DNA of 11,974 bases, taken from contig USAL01000051.1 in NCBI GenBank assembly GCA_900552545.1, positions 1 to 11,974 on the forward strand. The letters run 5' to 3'. The translations under genes were made by a program, and so were the position numbers. The notes under the pieces are model-generated. The model was not told where the DNA came from. It saw only the letters and a program-made list of their open reading frames with translations, and searched no databases. This DNA is from an uncultured Sutterella sp. GTDB lineage: Bacteria > Pseudomonadota > Gammaproteobacteria > Burkholderiales > Burkholderiaceae_F. Positions 1-7,284 of the stretch are shown here, piece after piece (position 1 is the stretch's first letter; each line of letters begins with the position of its first letter).

Positions 1-549
1 GTCGCCTACCGTGAGACCTTCCGCAAGAAGGGCATCGAAGTGCTTCTGATGTGGGAGCGCATCGACGAGTGGCTCATGGGCAACATGACCGAGTTCGAGG
101 GCAAAAAGTTCATCCCGGTGACGGCTAGCGACCTCGAGCTCGGCGACTTGGCCGACAAGGAAGAGCAGCAAAAGACCGAAGCTGCCAAGACCGAAAACAA
201 GGCCTTGATCGAGCGCTTCAAGCTTGCTTTGGGCGACAAGGTCGAGGATGTGGTCGTCTCCGACCGACTCTTTGATACCGCAAGCTGCGTCGTCTCCAAG
301 CAGGGCCAGATGCTCACGGCGCAGATGCGCCGCATGCTCGAGGCGGCCGGACAGACCGTGCCCGAGATGAAGTACATCCTTGAAATCAACCCCGAGCACA
401 AGCTCGTGAAGAAGGCTGCGGCCGCAGCCGACGACGCGGGCTTTGCAAAGTGGGCCGAATACATCTACGACCAGGCGCTTTTGTCCGAGCAGGGTGCTCT
501 GAAGGATCCCAACGCGTTCCTCAAGCTCATGAATGAACTCATGAACTAA
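1..549 (+). CDS. htpG: Molecular chaperone HtpG (Hsp90), C-terminal part, 5' end outside window
   Basis: The reading frame is open from the first base and ends at TAA 547-549, giving 182 residues. It matches the end of bacterial Hsp90: the motif VLLMWERIDEWLMGNMTEF corresponds to the HtpG 'DRIDEW...L.EF' segment at the end of the middle domain. An acidic and lysine-rich linker follows. The C-terminal dimerisation domain comes next, with QMRRMLEAAGQTVPEMKYI, 'EINPEHKLVK' and a final 'DQALLSEQGALKDPNAFLK' helix. HtpG is a cytosolic ATP-dependent chaperone working as a homodimer. The ATPase domain and most of the middle domain lie upstream of the window, so start, promoter and heat-shock control cannot be judged. 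The end looks natural: the usual short helix after the dimerisation domain is present and a terminator follows. The identification is from recognised family motifs. Confidence 0.95.
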   Translation, partial: VAYRETFRKKGIEVLLMWERIDEWLMGNMTEFEGKKFIPVTASDLELGDLADKEEQQKTEAAKTENKALIERFKLALGDKVEDVVVSDRLFDTASCVVSKQGQMLTAQMRRMLEAAGQTVPEMKYILEINPEHKLVKKAAAAADDAGFAKWAEYIYDQALLSEQGALKDPNAFLKLMNELMN

Positions 550-620
550 GCGCTTTGAAGTTTCCTCGCAGGGAAGGCTCAAAACCGTTTCCCGCAAGGA
601 ACGCTCGAGGGCGCTTTAAG

Positions 621-687
621 CGGCCGGCATTGTCGAGGGCGGAGGTTCTATAGAAGAGCTGCGTCCGGGACGATCCGGCCGTTTTTT
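621..687 (+). terminator. Intrinsic terminator downstream of htpG
   Basis: The arms CGGCCGGCATTGTC (621-634) and GACGATCCGGCCG (669-681) pair over 13 positions, with one bulged C (628) and one G-U pair. Six T follow directly (682-687). The 34-base loop can extend the stem with CGGA (640-643) pairing TCCG (664-667). The stem is GC-rich with an immediate U-tract, and it sits 72 bases after the htpG stop, so it fits a Rho-independent terminator. It separates htpG from rmuC. Confidence 0.8.
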
Positions 688-742
688 GCTGTCCTTCGTC
701 CGGCGGCGCTCTTGCGTTCTCTTGAAGCCTCTCCCAATTTCT

Positions 743-769
743 TTGGGACTGCTAGGCTTGCGGGACAAT
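743..769 (+). promoter_or_regulatory. Possible promoter for rmuC
   Basis: A -10-like GACAAT (764-769) lies 33 bases before the rmuC start, with TTGGGA (743-748) upstream at a short 15-base spacing. The context TGCGGGACAAT (759-769) differs by one base from TGCGGTACAAT before parC (2248-2258), which is the main reason to take it seriously. The -35 match is poor. An inverted repeat GGGACA/TGTCCC (762-767, 796-801) flanks the short leader. Confidence 0.3.
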
Positions 770-802
770 TTTCATTTGTGAATTTGTCGTCAACGTGTCC
801 CT

Positions 803-2140
803 ATGACCATAGCCACCGTCCTGACCCCGCAGGTGCTTGCCCTGCTGCTTGCGGCTGCCGTCTTGATTTTCATCATTGCCCTTGTCGTCATGGGCTTTCT
901 GCTTCACGGCATGAAAACGGCGCTGACCGGCCGCGTCGAGATGCTTGCGACCGGCCAGCGAGCCTCGGCCGAGCTCGTTGATGCGGGCCTGGAGCGCATC
1001 AAGCAGGAGCTGCTGCACGCCAACGCGACGCAGGGCAACAATTTTGCAAACTTCCTGCAGATCGAGCAGGCGGGCCGCGACAGCCAGGAGCAGCGTCTGG
1101 AGCGCCTCACGCAGACGCTGTCCGGGTCGCTGCAGCAGATGAACGCGGCGATGGCTTCTGAACTTGCGCGCCTTCGGACGGCCAACGAACAGGCCCTGGG
1201 CGAGATGCGCGCCACGGTGGACGAAAAGCTTCAGGCAACGCTCAACACGCGCATTACCGAAAGCTTCAAGACGGTCGAGGAGCAGTTGGCTGAAGTCCAT
1301 AGGAGCCTGGGCGAGATGCGCGAGATGGCCCGCAACGTCGACGGCCTGCGGCGCGTGCTCACCAACGTCAAGACGCGAGGGGTCTTCGGCGAAACGCAGT
1401 TGGCGCTTCTGCTTGAGCAGATTCTCACGCCCGATCAGTACGAGGTCAACGTCGCCACGCGCCCGGGGTCTTCGGAGCGCGTTGAGTTTGCGGTGAAGCT
1501 TCCCGGCGCCGAGGAGGGGCATCCGGTGCTGCTGCCGATCGACGCAAAGTTCCCGCTTGAGGACTACCAGCGGCTTGTGGCCGCAAGCGAGGCGTGCGAC
1601 GCCAAGGCCCAGGCCGCAAGCTTGAAGGCCCTTCAGACGCGCATACTTCTTGAGGCGCAGAAAATTCACGACAAGTACGTCGAGGTCCCGTACACGACCG
1701 AATTTGCGGTCATGTACCTGCCCGTTGAAAGCCTCTGGAGCGAGGTGCTGCGCGTACCGGGCCTCGTTGAGCGCGTGCAGCGAGAGCACCACGTCTCGAT
1801 TGCCGGACCCTCGGCCTTGGCCGCGTTCCTCAATAGTCTCCAGATGGGCTTTCGCACGCTTGCAATCGAGCGCAAGTCTTCCGAGGTCTGGCGGCTTCTG
1901 GGCGAAATCAAGTCCGAATTCGGCAAGTTCAGCGAATCGGTGGCGGGCATGGAAAAGAAGGTCGAGGCGATCCGCTCGGCGCTTGAGTCCGTGCGCACCC
2001 GCACCAACGTCATGAGCAGAAGGTTGAGGAGCGTCGAGATCGAGAGGCATGCCTCCGACAAGGCCGCACTTGCTCCTCAATGCAGCGAGGGTGGCGAGGC
2101 CAGCCCCCCGCAGGCCGAGAGTTCCGGATTCAGCCTCTAG
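803..2140 (+). CDS. rmuC: RmuC family DNA recombination protein
   Basis: This is a 445-residue protein of the RmuC family, which is known for limiting inversions at short inverted repeats and is related to PD-(D/E)XK nuclease-like folds; its exact biochemical role is not well established. Order of parts: a hydrophobic N-terminal membrane anchor (about residues 10-34), a long heptad-rich helical region (about 40-185) typical of the RmuC coiled coil, then the conserved RmuC domain. That domain carries RGVFGE at 192-197 (family R-G-x-W/F-G-E) and the 'PIDAKFPLEDY' motif with Asp247 and Lys249. The C-terminal ~35 residues are polar and not conserved. Length is normal for the family. ATG 803 puts the anchor at the expected place, although no Shine-Dalgarno sequence precedes it. 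It lies between two terminator or promoter regions, so it is probably a single-gene unit. Confidence 0.93.
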   Translation: MTIATVLTPQVLALLLAAAVLIFIIALVVMGFLLHGMKTALTGRVEMLATGQRASAELVDAGLERIKQELLHANATQGNNFANFLQIEQAGRDSQEQRLERLTQTLSGSLQQMNAAMASELARLRTANEQALGEMRATVDEKLQATLNTRITESFKTVEEQLAEVHRSLGEMREMARNVDGLRRVLTNVKTRGVFGETQLALLLEQILTPDQYEVNVATRPGSSERVEFAVKLPGAEEGHPVLLPIDAKFPLEDYQRLVAASEACDAKAQAASLKALQTRILLEAQKIHDKYVEVPYTTEFAVMYLPVESLWSEVLRVPGLVERVQREHHVSIAGPSALAAFLNSLQMGFRTLAIERKSSEVWRLLGEIKSEFGKFSESVAGMEKKVEAIRSALESVRTRTNVMSRRLRSVEIERHASDKAALAPQCSEGGEASPPQAESSGFSL

Positions 2141-2153
2141 TTTTTGCTCATAT

Positions 2154-2252
2154 CCGCAGGCGCAAGCCGACCGAATCAGCCTGCGGCAGCCGACAGAAAA
2201 CCGATCAAAATCGGTGGAAATCCATGAAAAGGGAGGCGCAAGCCCCCTGCGG
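2154..2252. repeat. Pair of short repeated stem elements in the rmuC-parC spacer
   Basis: The 11-mer AGGCGCAAGCC occurs exactly twice, at 2158-2168 and 2234-2244, each followed by CCTGCGG (2180-2186 and 2246-2252). In the first copy CCGCAGGC (2154-2161) pairs perfectly with GCCTGCGG (2179-2186) around a 17-base loop. No U-tract follows, so it is not a standard terminator. It could be transcript-end structure for rmuC or a remnant of a small intergenic repeat family. Confidence 0.45.
2200..2215. other. Short hairpin in the rmuC-parC spacer
   Basis: ACCGAT (2200-2205) and ATCGGT (2210-2215) form a perfect 6-bp stem with a CAAA loop. On the + strand GGAAA follows, so it is not a terminator there. 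Read on the - strand, a TTTTC run follows the stem, so a weak terminator for antisense transcription is possible. No - strand gene needs it. Confidence 0.3.
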
Positions 2253-2258
2253 TACAAT
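2248..2258 (+). promoter_or_regulatory. Putative promoter (-10 box) for parC
   Basis: TACAAT (2253-2258) is a close match to the -10 consensus, in the context TGCGGTACAAT, which recurs with one change before rmuC. No good -35 element is seen 16-18 bases upstream. If used, transcription would start near 2265 and leave a leader of about 150 bases that can fold through GGCCTC (2267-2272) with GAGGCC (2294-2299). Confidence 0.45.
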
Positions 2259-2418
2259 GCGGCGCCGGCCTCAAGCTCTTTGCTTTGTCTCAAGAGGCCA
2301 GCCGTACCGAGCCCATAAAGCCAATAGCGCCCATCACGCGCCGATTCAGATCCTGAGCACGCAAGGCGCTTGAGCATGCGGCGCACGTTTTGTTTTTCCT
2401 TTCCTTTGCTTACAGCTG

Positions 2419-4242
2419 ATGCCCAAGAAAAAGACGCCGGCGGCAACGCCCGATCTGTTTGATTTTTCTGCTCCGCAGTCCGACGAGTCCGAGAAGGCGA
2501 CCGAAATGGCACCCGAAAAGGCACCCGAAACGGTAACGCCCGAGAAGGCGCCTGAGTCGGATGCAACCGTCGGTGCGCCCGAGGCGACCACGTCCGATGT
2601 TGAAGCTGCAGCTCCCGAGGAGGCGCAGACCGCAGACGATGCGGCGGCCGATGCTGAAGAAGAGGCCGGTGCCGTTGCGCAAGGGCCTGCGTCCGCTTCT
2701 GACGATGCCGCGTCCGGATCCGAACAGCTCGACGACGCAGGACTGCCCGCGGTCTTGAGCGACGGCGGTGCGGTGCAAAACGACGGGATGTTGACGCTTG
2801 CGCGCTACGCCGCGCATGCCTACCTTGAGTACGCGCTCTCGGTCGTGAAAAGTCGTGCGCTGCCCGACGTCTTTGACGGCATGAAGCCCGTGCAGCGGCG
2901 CATTCTCTACGCCATGGACCGCATGCGCCTGGCCCCGCCCGCCAAGGCCGTCAAGTGCGCGCGCGTCGTGGGCGACGTGCTCGGCAAATACCATCCGCAC
3001 GGCGATCAGGCAGCCTACGAGGCGATGGTGCGCATGGCGCAGGACTTTTCGCTGCGCTACCCGCTGGTCGACGGCGAGGGCAACTTCGGCTCGCGCGACG
3101 GTGACGGCCCCGCGGCGATGCGCTACACGGAAGCGCGCTTGACGAAGATTTCCGAACTGCTCTTGTCGGAACTTGACAGCGGCGACGTCGATTTCATTCC
3201 CAACTACGACGGCGCCTTCAAGGAGCCCACGCACCTGCCGGCGCGCCTGCCCTTTGTGCTCTTAAACGGCGCAAGCGGCATTGCCGTGGGCATGGCAACC
3301 GAAATTCCCTCGCACAACCTGCGCGAGGTGGCCGAGGCCGTGCTTTTGCTCTTGAAGAACCCCGAGGCGAGTCTCGACGACGTGCTCGCGGTCATGCCCG
3401 GCCCCGACTATCCGGGGGGCGGTCAGATCATCACGAGCTGCGCCGACATCCGTCAGCTCTACCGCACGGGCCGCGGGAGCCTGCGCGTGCGCGCCCGCTA
3501 CCACTTTGAAGAACTGCAGCGCGGCCTTTGGCAGCTCGTGGTCGACGAACTGCCGCCTGCGGCCAACGCCGAGCTCGTGCTTTCGCAGATCGAAGAGCTC
3601 ACCAACCCCAAGCCCAAGGCAGGAAAGAAGTCGCTGACGGCCGATCAGCAGGCCGACAAGACGCTCATGCTCTCGATGCTCGAGGGCGTGCGAAACGAGT
3701 GCGACAAGGACACGCCCATGCGCCTTGTGTTTGAGCCGCGCTCAAGCCGCATCGAGCGCGAGGCGTTCGTGAGCCTGCTCCTTTCAAAGACGTCGCTTGA
3801 GTGCAATGCGCCGATGAACCTCGTGATGATCGGCACCGACGGCAGACCGCGCCAGAAGGGGCTCCTTGAGATCCTCTCCGAGTGGCTTGAGGCAAGAAAA
3901 GAGACCGTGCGCCGCAGAACGCGCACGCGCCTGGAAAAGGTGGAGCTGCGGCTTCACATCCTCGAAGGCCGCAGCATTGCCGTCGACAACATCGACCGTG
4001 TGATCGAGATCGTGCGCTTTGAGGAGGACCCCAAGGCGTGCCTCATGAAGGAATTTCACCTCACCGCGGCGCAGGCCGAGGACATCCTCGAGCTGCGCCT
4101 GCGGCAGTTGGCCAACCTCGAAGTCGAGCGCGTGCTCTCCGAAATGAAGAATCTCAGAGAGGAGGCCGCAGAACTCAACCGGATCCTTGCCGACGAAAAG
4201 GTGCTCAAGAACCTCATCGCCCGCGAAACCCGCGACCGCTGA
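2419..4242 (+). CDS. parC: DNA topoisomerase IV subunit A, N-terminal breakage-reunion part; stops at the domain boundary
   Basis: ParC, with ParE, forms topoisomerase IV, which decatenates daughter chromosomes. The ORF gives 607 residues. Residues 1-122 are an acidic Ala/Glu/Pro/Asp-rich tail with two PEKAPE repeats; the conserved core starts at about 124. The winged-helix region holds KYHPHGDQAAYEA (190-202), and the catalytic Tyr is Y236 in AAMRYTEARLT. The tower region and coiled coil follow to about 600. The core is strongly ParC-like rather than GyrA-like, with FGSRDGDGPAAMRYTEAR as in betaproteobacteria. TGA 4240-4242 ends the frame just after the coiled coil, where full-length ParC continues into the beta-pinwheel; homologous sequence does continue in the same frame after it. 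The start ATG has no Shine-Dalgarno, but the early residues TPDLFD resemble starts I recall in related ParC proteins. ParE is not in the window. Gln replaces the quinolone-region Ser of E. coli (S80) at residue 197. Confidence 0.9.
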   Translation: MPKKKTPAATPDLFDFSAPQSDESEKATEMAPEKAPETVTPEKAPESDATVGAPEATTSDVEAAAPEEAQTADDAAADAEEEAGAVAQGPASASDDAASGSEQLDDAGLPAVLSDGGAVQNDGMLTLARYAAHAYLEYALSVVKSRALPDVFDGMKPVQRRILYAMDRMRLAPPAKAVKCARVVGDVLGKYHPHGDQAAYEAMVRMAQDFSLRYPLVDGEGNFGSRDGDGPAAMRYTEARLTKISELLLSELDSGDVDFIPNYDGAFKEPTHLPARLPFVLLNGASGIAVGMATEIPSHNLREVAEAVLLLLKNPEASLDDVLAVMPGPDYPGGGQIITSCADIRQLYRTGRGSLRVRARYHFEELQRGLWQLVVDELPPAANAELVLSQIEELTNPKPKAGKKSLTADQQADKTLMLSMLEGVRNECDKDTPMRLVFEPRSSRIEREAFVSLLLSKTSLECNAPMNLVMIGTDGRPRQKGLLEILSEWLEARKETVRRRTRTRLEKVELRLHILEGRSIAVDNIDRVIEIVRFEEDPKACLMKEFHLTAAQAEDILELRLRQLANLEVERVLSEMKNLREEAAELNRILADEKVLKNLIARETRDR

Positions 4243-4254
4243 ACGCTCTTCTAA

Positions 4255-5086
4255 GAGGCCGAGCGCGCCGCTCTCGAGGTGACGGTCGCAGCCGAACCCG
4301 TGACGGTGGTGATTTCCCGCCAGGGCTTTGTGAGAAGCCGCCTGGGCCACGGGCACGACGCCACGCTCATGAGCTTCAAGCGCGGGGACGGGCTGCTTGC
4401 GGCCTACGAGTGCAGCAGCGACGACACCCTGATCGTCGTGGGCGGCAACGGCCGCGTGTATTCGGTTGCGGTCGACCAGCTTCCGTCTGCGCGCGGCGGC
4501 GGCAAGCCCATTACGCGCGTTATCGACTTTGAGGTCGGAAGCGGCATCGCGGGCTACCTCGCAGGCGCTGGGCCTTGCCGGCACGATCAAGAACCTCAAG
4601 GCGCGCGTGCGTGCCGGAAAGACCTTTATGCTTCTTGACGAGGGCGCCTCGATGCTTGCCCCCGTCATGGTGCATGAAGGAGAGACGCGTCTGGCGTGCC
4701 TTTCGGCCGAAGGGCGCGTGCTTGTCTTTGCGCTCGACGAATTGCGACGCTTGGCCGACGGCGGCAAGGGCGTGAGGCTCATGGACCTCAACCCGGGCGA
4801 GACGCTTACCTCGGTCGTGCCCGTGACCGACGAGGGGCTTGTCGTTCGCGGCACCCGCGGCTCAAGCGCCAAGGCCAAGACGATCGTGCGCGGCGAATTC
4901 GAGCGCCTCAACGCGCACCGTGCGCGCAAGGGCAAGGAGCCCGAGGTGCGCTTTGTCGTCGAAGCCATTGAAGCGATCGCCAAGCCCGCAGCCGAACCCG
5001 CTGGAAATCAGCCGGCGACGCCGTCGACTTCCGCACCGACTGCGGCTGCCGTTGAAGAAGACGACGAGCCCGATCTGCTCGGCTGA
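4255..5086 (+). pseudogene. parC: ParC C-terminal beta-pinwheel domain, cut off by two stops and frameshifted
   Basis: After TGA 4240-4242 the same frame reads T-L-F, then TAA 4252-4254, then EAERAALEVTVAAEPVTVVI, which is the normal ParC passage into the C-terminal domain. Pinwheel-blade sequence follows (GFVRSRLGHGHDATL, 'LIVVGGNGRVYSV') until about 4560. There homology jumps to the next frame (ALGLAGTIKNLKARVRAGKT) and runs to TGA 5084-5086 with a Pro/Thr/Ala linker and an acidic 'EEDDEPDLLG' end. The frame-1 continuation dies at 4636-4638. The joint near 4560-4575 also looks about ten residues short against ParC as I remember it, so a small deletion is likely. This domain normally contacts the transported DNA segment and sets substrate preference. 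Protein-like composition is retained on both sides of the lesions, so damage is recent, or the lesions are sequence errors. The part from 4279 could in principle initiate separately (GTG or ATG codons), but it would still be frameshifted. Confidence 0.8.
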
Positions 5087-5260
5087 TCGACTCGGGTGAT
5101 GCCCAAGTCATGCCCCGCGGATTTGTGAGAGCAGTAGGGAAGGGCAGGCCCGGGACGGACAAAAACAAGAACCATTGAACGGAGGCGGCGCGAGGCGTTT
5201 GTCGCCGGGAGCCTGATCAGAAGACTCGGGCGACGACGATTCCTTTGCGCCGGCAAACCT

Positions 5261-7165
5261 ATGAAGCAAGGCCAGGTCAAGGATTTTTCAAAGCGTCTCT
5301 CAACGCGCCTACTTGCACTCACCGCACTGTGGGTGACCTTCATCGTGCTCACCATCGGCTACACGATGGCCTTGAGCTGGCGCATCGAGGACGCGGCCCG
5401 CACGCAAAGCCTCGTGGGGCAGATGCCGGGCCAGATCTACCGGATGATCATTCTCATCGACGAGCGCTATCCGCAGGCGAACTTTGAAGCCGAGATGGTG
5501 GCCTTTGAGAATTCGCTCAATCTCTTCGACATGCCGGTTGCGAGAAGCTTCGTCACCGCTCCTGGGGGTGATGAGCGCGAGCTTGAAGGCTTCAGGCGCG
5601 ACTGGAATTCGATGATCCGGCCGCTTCTTGAGAATATGCGTGCGAAACATCTCTTTACGCAGCAGCCTGAAATCGAGCGCTACGTCGAGCACTTGATGCA
5701 GCTGCAGGGGACGATCACGCAAAACCGCGCGCACTTTCTCACCGTGCAGAGAAGGCTTCAGATCTTTCTCGTGACGGCCGCCGTCGGGAGCCTCTTTGTC
5801 ATCATGTGGCTTCTGCTCGTGTGGGTGATCCGCCCCACGGAGCGCCTGGGTCAGGCCATGACGAAGGTGATGCAGGGGGAATTGAAGGCCCGCGTTGAGC
5901 TCACCGGCAGCGCCGAGTTCGAGGCGATCGGGCGGGGCTTCAACCGCATGGTCGGGCGCCTGCAGGATCTCGTTGAAAATCTCGAAGCCAAGGTGAAGGA
6001 AAAGACCGAGGCCGTGAAGATTCAAAACCGCAACCTCTCGCAGCTCTATGAGATGACCACGTTCCTCGGGCAGCAGCACTCGGTCGACGAGCTCTGCGAG
6101 GGCTTTACGAACAAATTGATGAGCTTCATGCGCAACGACGGCTGCGCGGTGTATCTGATCGACCGTCGCCGCAAGCAGGTGGAGCTCGCGGCAAGCGCCG
6201 ACCTCCCGGCGCAGGCCTTTGCCGACCTCTCGGTCAATCCGATTTCAATCGACCTCGTGGAGTCGATTTTCAAAAGCGACATGCCGCTGCGCGTGACGGT
6301 CGACATGCCGGGCGACTTCCTGCCCGAGCTGCGGCTGCCGGACACCAACGCCTACAAGACGGCCTACGTCTTTCACATCCGAAACGGCGTCAAGGACATC
6401 GGCTTTTTCGTGATCTACTTCAAGGAGTTCACGAAGCTCCCCACGCAAAGCTACCGGCTCTATGAAAACTTCGGCACGCACTTGGGCGTTGCCATTGACA
6501 ACGTGCGCCTCATCGACCGCGACCAGCAGTACGCCGTGACCCAGGAGCGCACGCTCATGGCCCAGGGCCGGCACGACTCGATCGCCCAGTCCCTGTCGTT
6601 TTTAAATCTCCAGGTGCAGCTGCTCGAGTCGGGCCTTGCGAACAAGGATGAAAAGCTTGTGACCGACACCGTGGCCCTCATCAAGACGGGCGTCATGGAG
6701 TGCTACGAGGACGTGAGGGAGCTTCTTCTCAACTTCCGCGAGCGCCTGCACAAGGAAAGCTTCAGCGAAGGCATCGCCACCGTGATCGACCGCTTCGAGA
6801 CGCAGACCAAATTGAAGGTCCGGCTCGTGGTCTCCGGGTCCGGGGCCGAACTCACCGACAAGCAGAAGCTGCAGGTGATCTTCATCATGCAGGAGGCGCT
6901 TGCCAACGTGCGCAAGCACTCCCAGGCCTCGCTCGTGCAGGTCGCGATCAACAACAGCGCTTCCTTTGAGCTCACCGTGACCGACAACGGCATCGGCATC
7001 GATGAAAAGCTCCTGCAGTCGCGCAGCAAGCGCCACGTGGGGCTTAACATCATGCGTGAGCGCGCCTCCCGCATCGGCGCCAGTGTGAGCATCGAAAAGG
7101 CCGATCCGGCGCTTTATCCCTCGGGCACCACGGTGCGCCTGACGATCTCGGCGGAGTCGCGCTGA
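5261..7165 (+). CDS. NarX-like sensor histidine kinase (HisKA_3 type), orphan in this window
   Basis: This is a 634-residue membrane sensor kinase. TM1 spans about residues 17-39, a periplasmic four-helix-type sensor about 40-166, TM2 about 167-190, HAMP about 191-243 and a coiled linker 244-270. A GAF-like domain covers about 275-425. The HisKA_3 phosphoacceptor is H438 in GRHDSIAQSLSFLNLQVQLL. The HATPase has Asn549 in ANVRKHSQAS, the G1 box DNGIGID from Asp575, and the late 'VGLNIMRERA' motif. The catalytic half closely follows NarX/NarQ, the nitrate/nitrite sensors that phosphorylate NarL/NarP regulators. In the sensor half, the helix where NarX has its nitrate-binding P-box reads 'LVGQMPGQIYRM' and lacks the RINxAGxLRM pattern, so nitrate sensing is doubtful. 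No NarL-type regulator lies on either side. No Shine-Dalgarno precedes ATG 5261, but starting later would damage TM1. The 174-base upstream spacer shows no clear promoter. Confidence 0.87.
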   Translation: MKQGQVKDFSKRLSTRLLALTALWVTFIVLTIGYTMALSWRIEDAARTQSLVGQMPGQIYRMIILIDERYPQANFEAEMVAFENSLNLFDMPVARSFVTAPGGDERELEGFRRDWNSMIRPLLENMRAKHLFTQQPEIERYVEHLMQLQGTITQNRAHFLTVQRRLQIFLVTAAVGSLFVIMWLLLVWVIRPTERLGQAMTKVMQGELKARVELTGSAEFEAIGRGFNRMVGRLQDLVENLEAKVKEKTEAVKIQNRNLSQLYEMTTFLGQQHSVDELCEGFTNKLMSFMRNDGCAVYLIDRRRKQVELAASADLPAQAFADLSVNPISIDLVESIFKSDMPLRVTVDMPGDFLPELRLPDTNAYKTAYVFHIRNGVKDIGFFVIYFKEFTKLPTQSYRLYENFGTHLGVAIDNVRLIDRDQQYAVTQERTLMAQGRHDSIAQSLSFLNLQVQLLESGLANKDEKLVTDTVALIKTGVMECYEDVRELLLNFRERLHKESFSEGIATVIDRFETQTKLKVRLVVSGSGAELTDKQKLQVIFIMQEALANVRKHSQASLVQVAINNSASFELTVTDNGIGIDEKLLQSRSKRHVGLNIMRERASRIGASVSIEKADPALYPSGTTVRLTISAESR

Positions 7166-7171
7166 GCGCAT

Positions 7172-7260
7172 GCCTGAAGGCTGCGCCTGAAGTCTGGCTT
7201 CAAGTCTGTCTTCAGGTGCAGGTCAGGCCGGAATCGAGCGTCGCGGGGGTTCCATTTTTT
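7172..7260 (+). terminator. Repeat-rich hairpin region after the kinase gene, possible terminator
   Basis: GCGCCTGAAG (7183-7192) pairs with CTTCAGGTGC (7210-7219) over ten positions, with one G-U pair and a 17-base loop, starting 18 bases after the kinase stop. GCCTGAAG occurs twice (7172-7179, 7185-7192) and AAGTCTG twice (7191-7197, 7202-7208), so alternative foldings exist. No T-run follows the main stem directly. The six T at 7255-7260 lie 35 bases further on, after a weak GGAA/TTCC stem (7230-7233, 7250-7253). Termination here is plausible but not shown. Confidence 0.4.
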
Positions 7261-7284
7261 CCGTTCACAGAGCCAAGAGTTTTC

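Noticed and set aside
752..2566. A 604-codon open frame on the - strand opposite rmuC
   Set aside because: Long antisense frames are common in GC-rich genes. The translation is Arg/Leu/His-rich without recognisable motifs, while the + strand encodes a clear RmuC.
4240..4254. Stop-codon reassignment (TGA read as an amino acid) in parC
   Set aside because: A TAA follows four codons later and other genes here end in both TGA and TAA, so no single recoding explains the interruption.
4556..4578. Programmed frameshift in the ParC C-terminal domain
   Set aside because: The shift needed is +1 (or a deletion), no slippery sequence or stimulator is visible, and upstream in-frame stops would already prevent translation.
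7216..7284. GTG 7216 as start of the metallophosphoesterase
   Set aside because: The extra 23 residues are polar and lie inside the hairpin region after the kinase; ATG 7285 begins directly with the first membrane helix.
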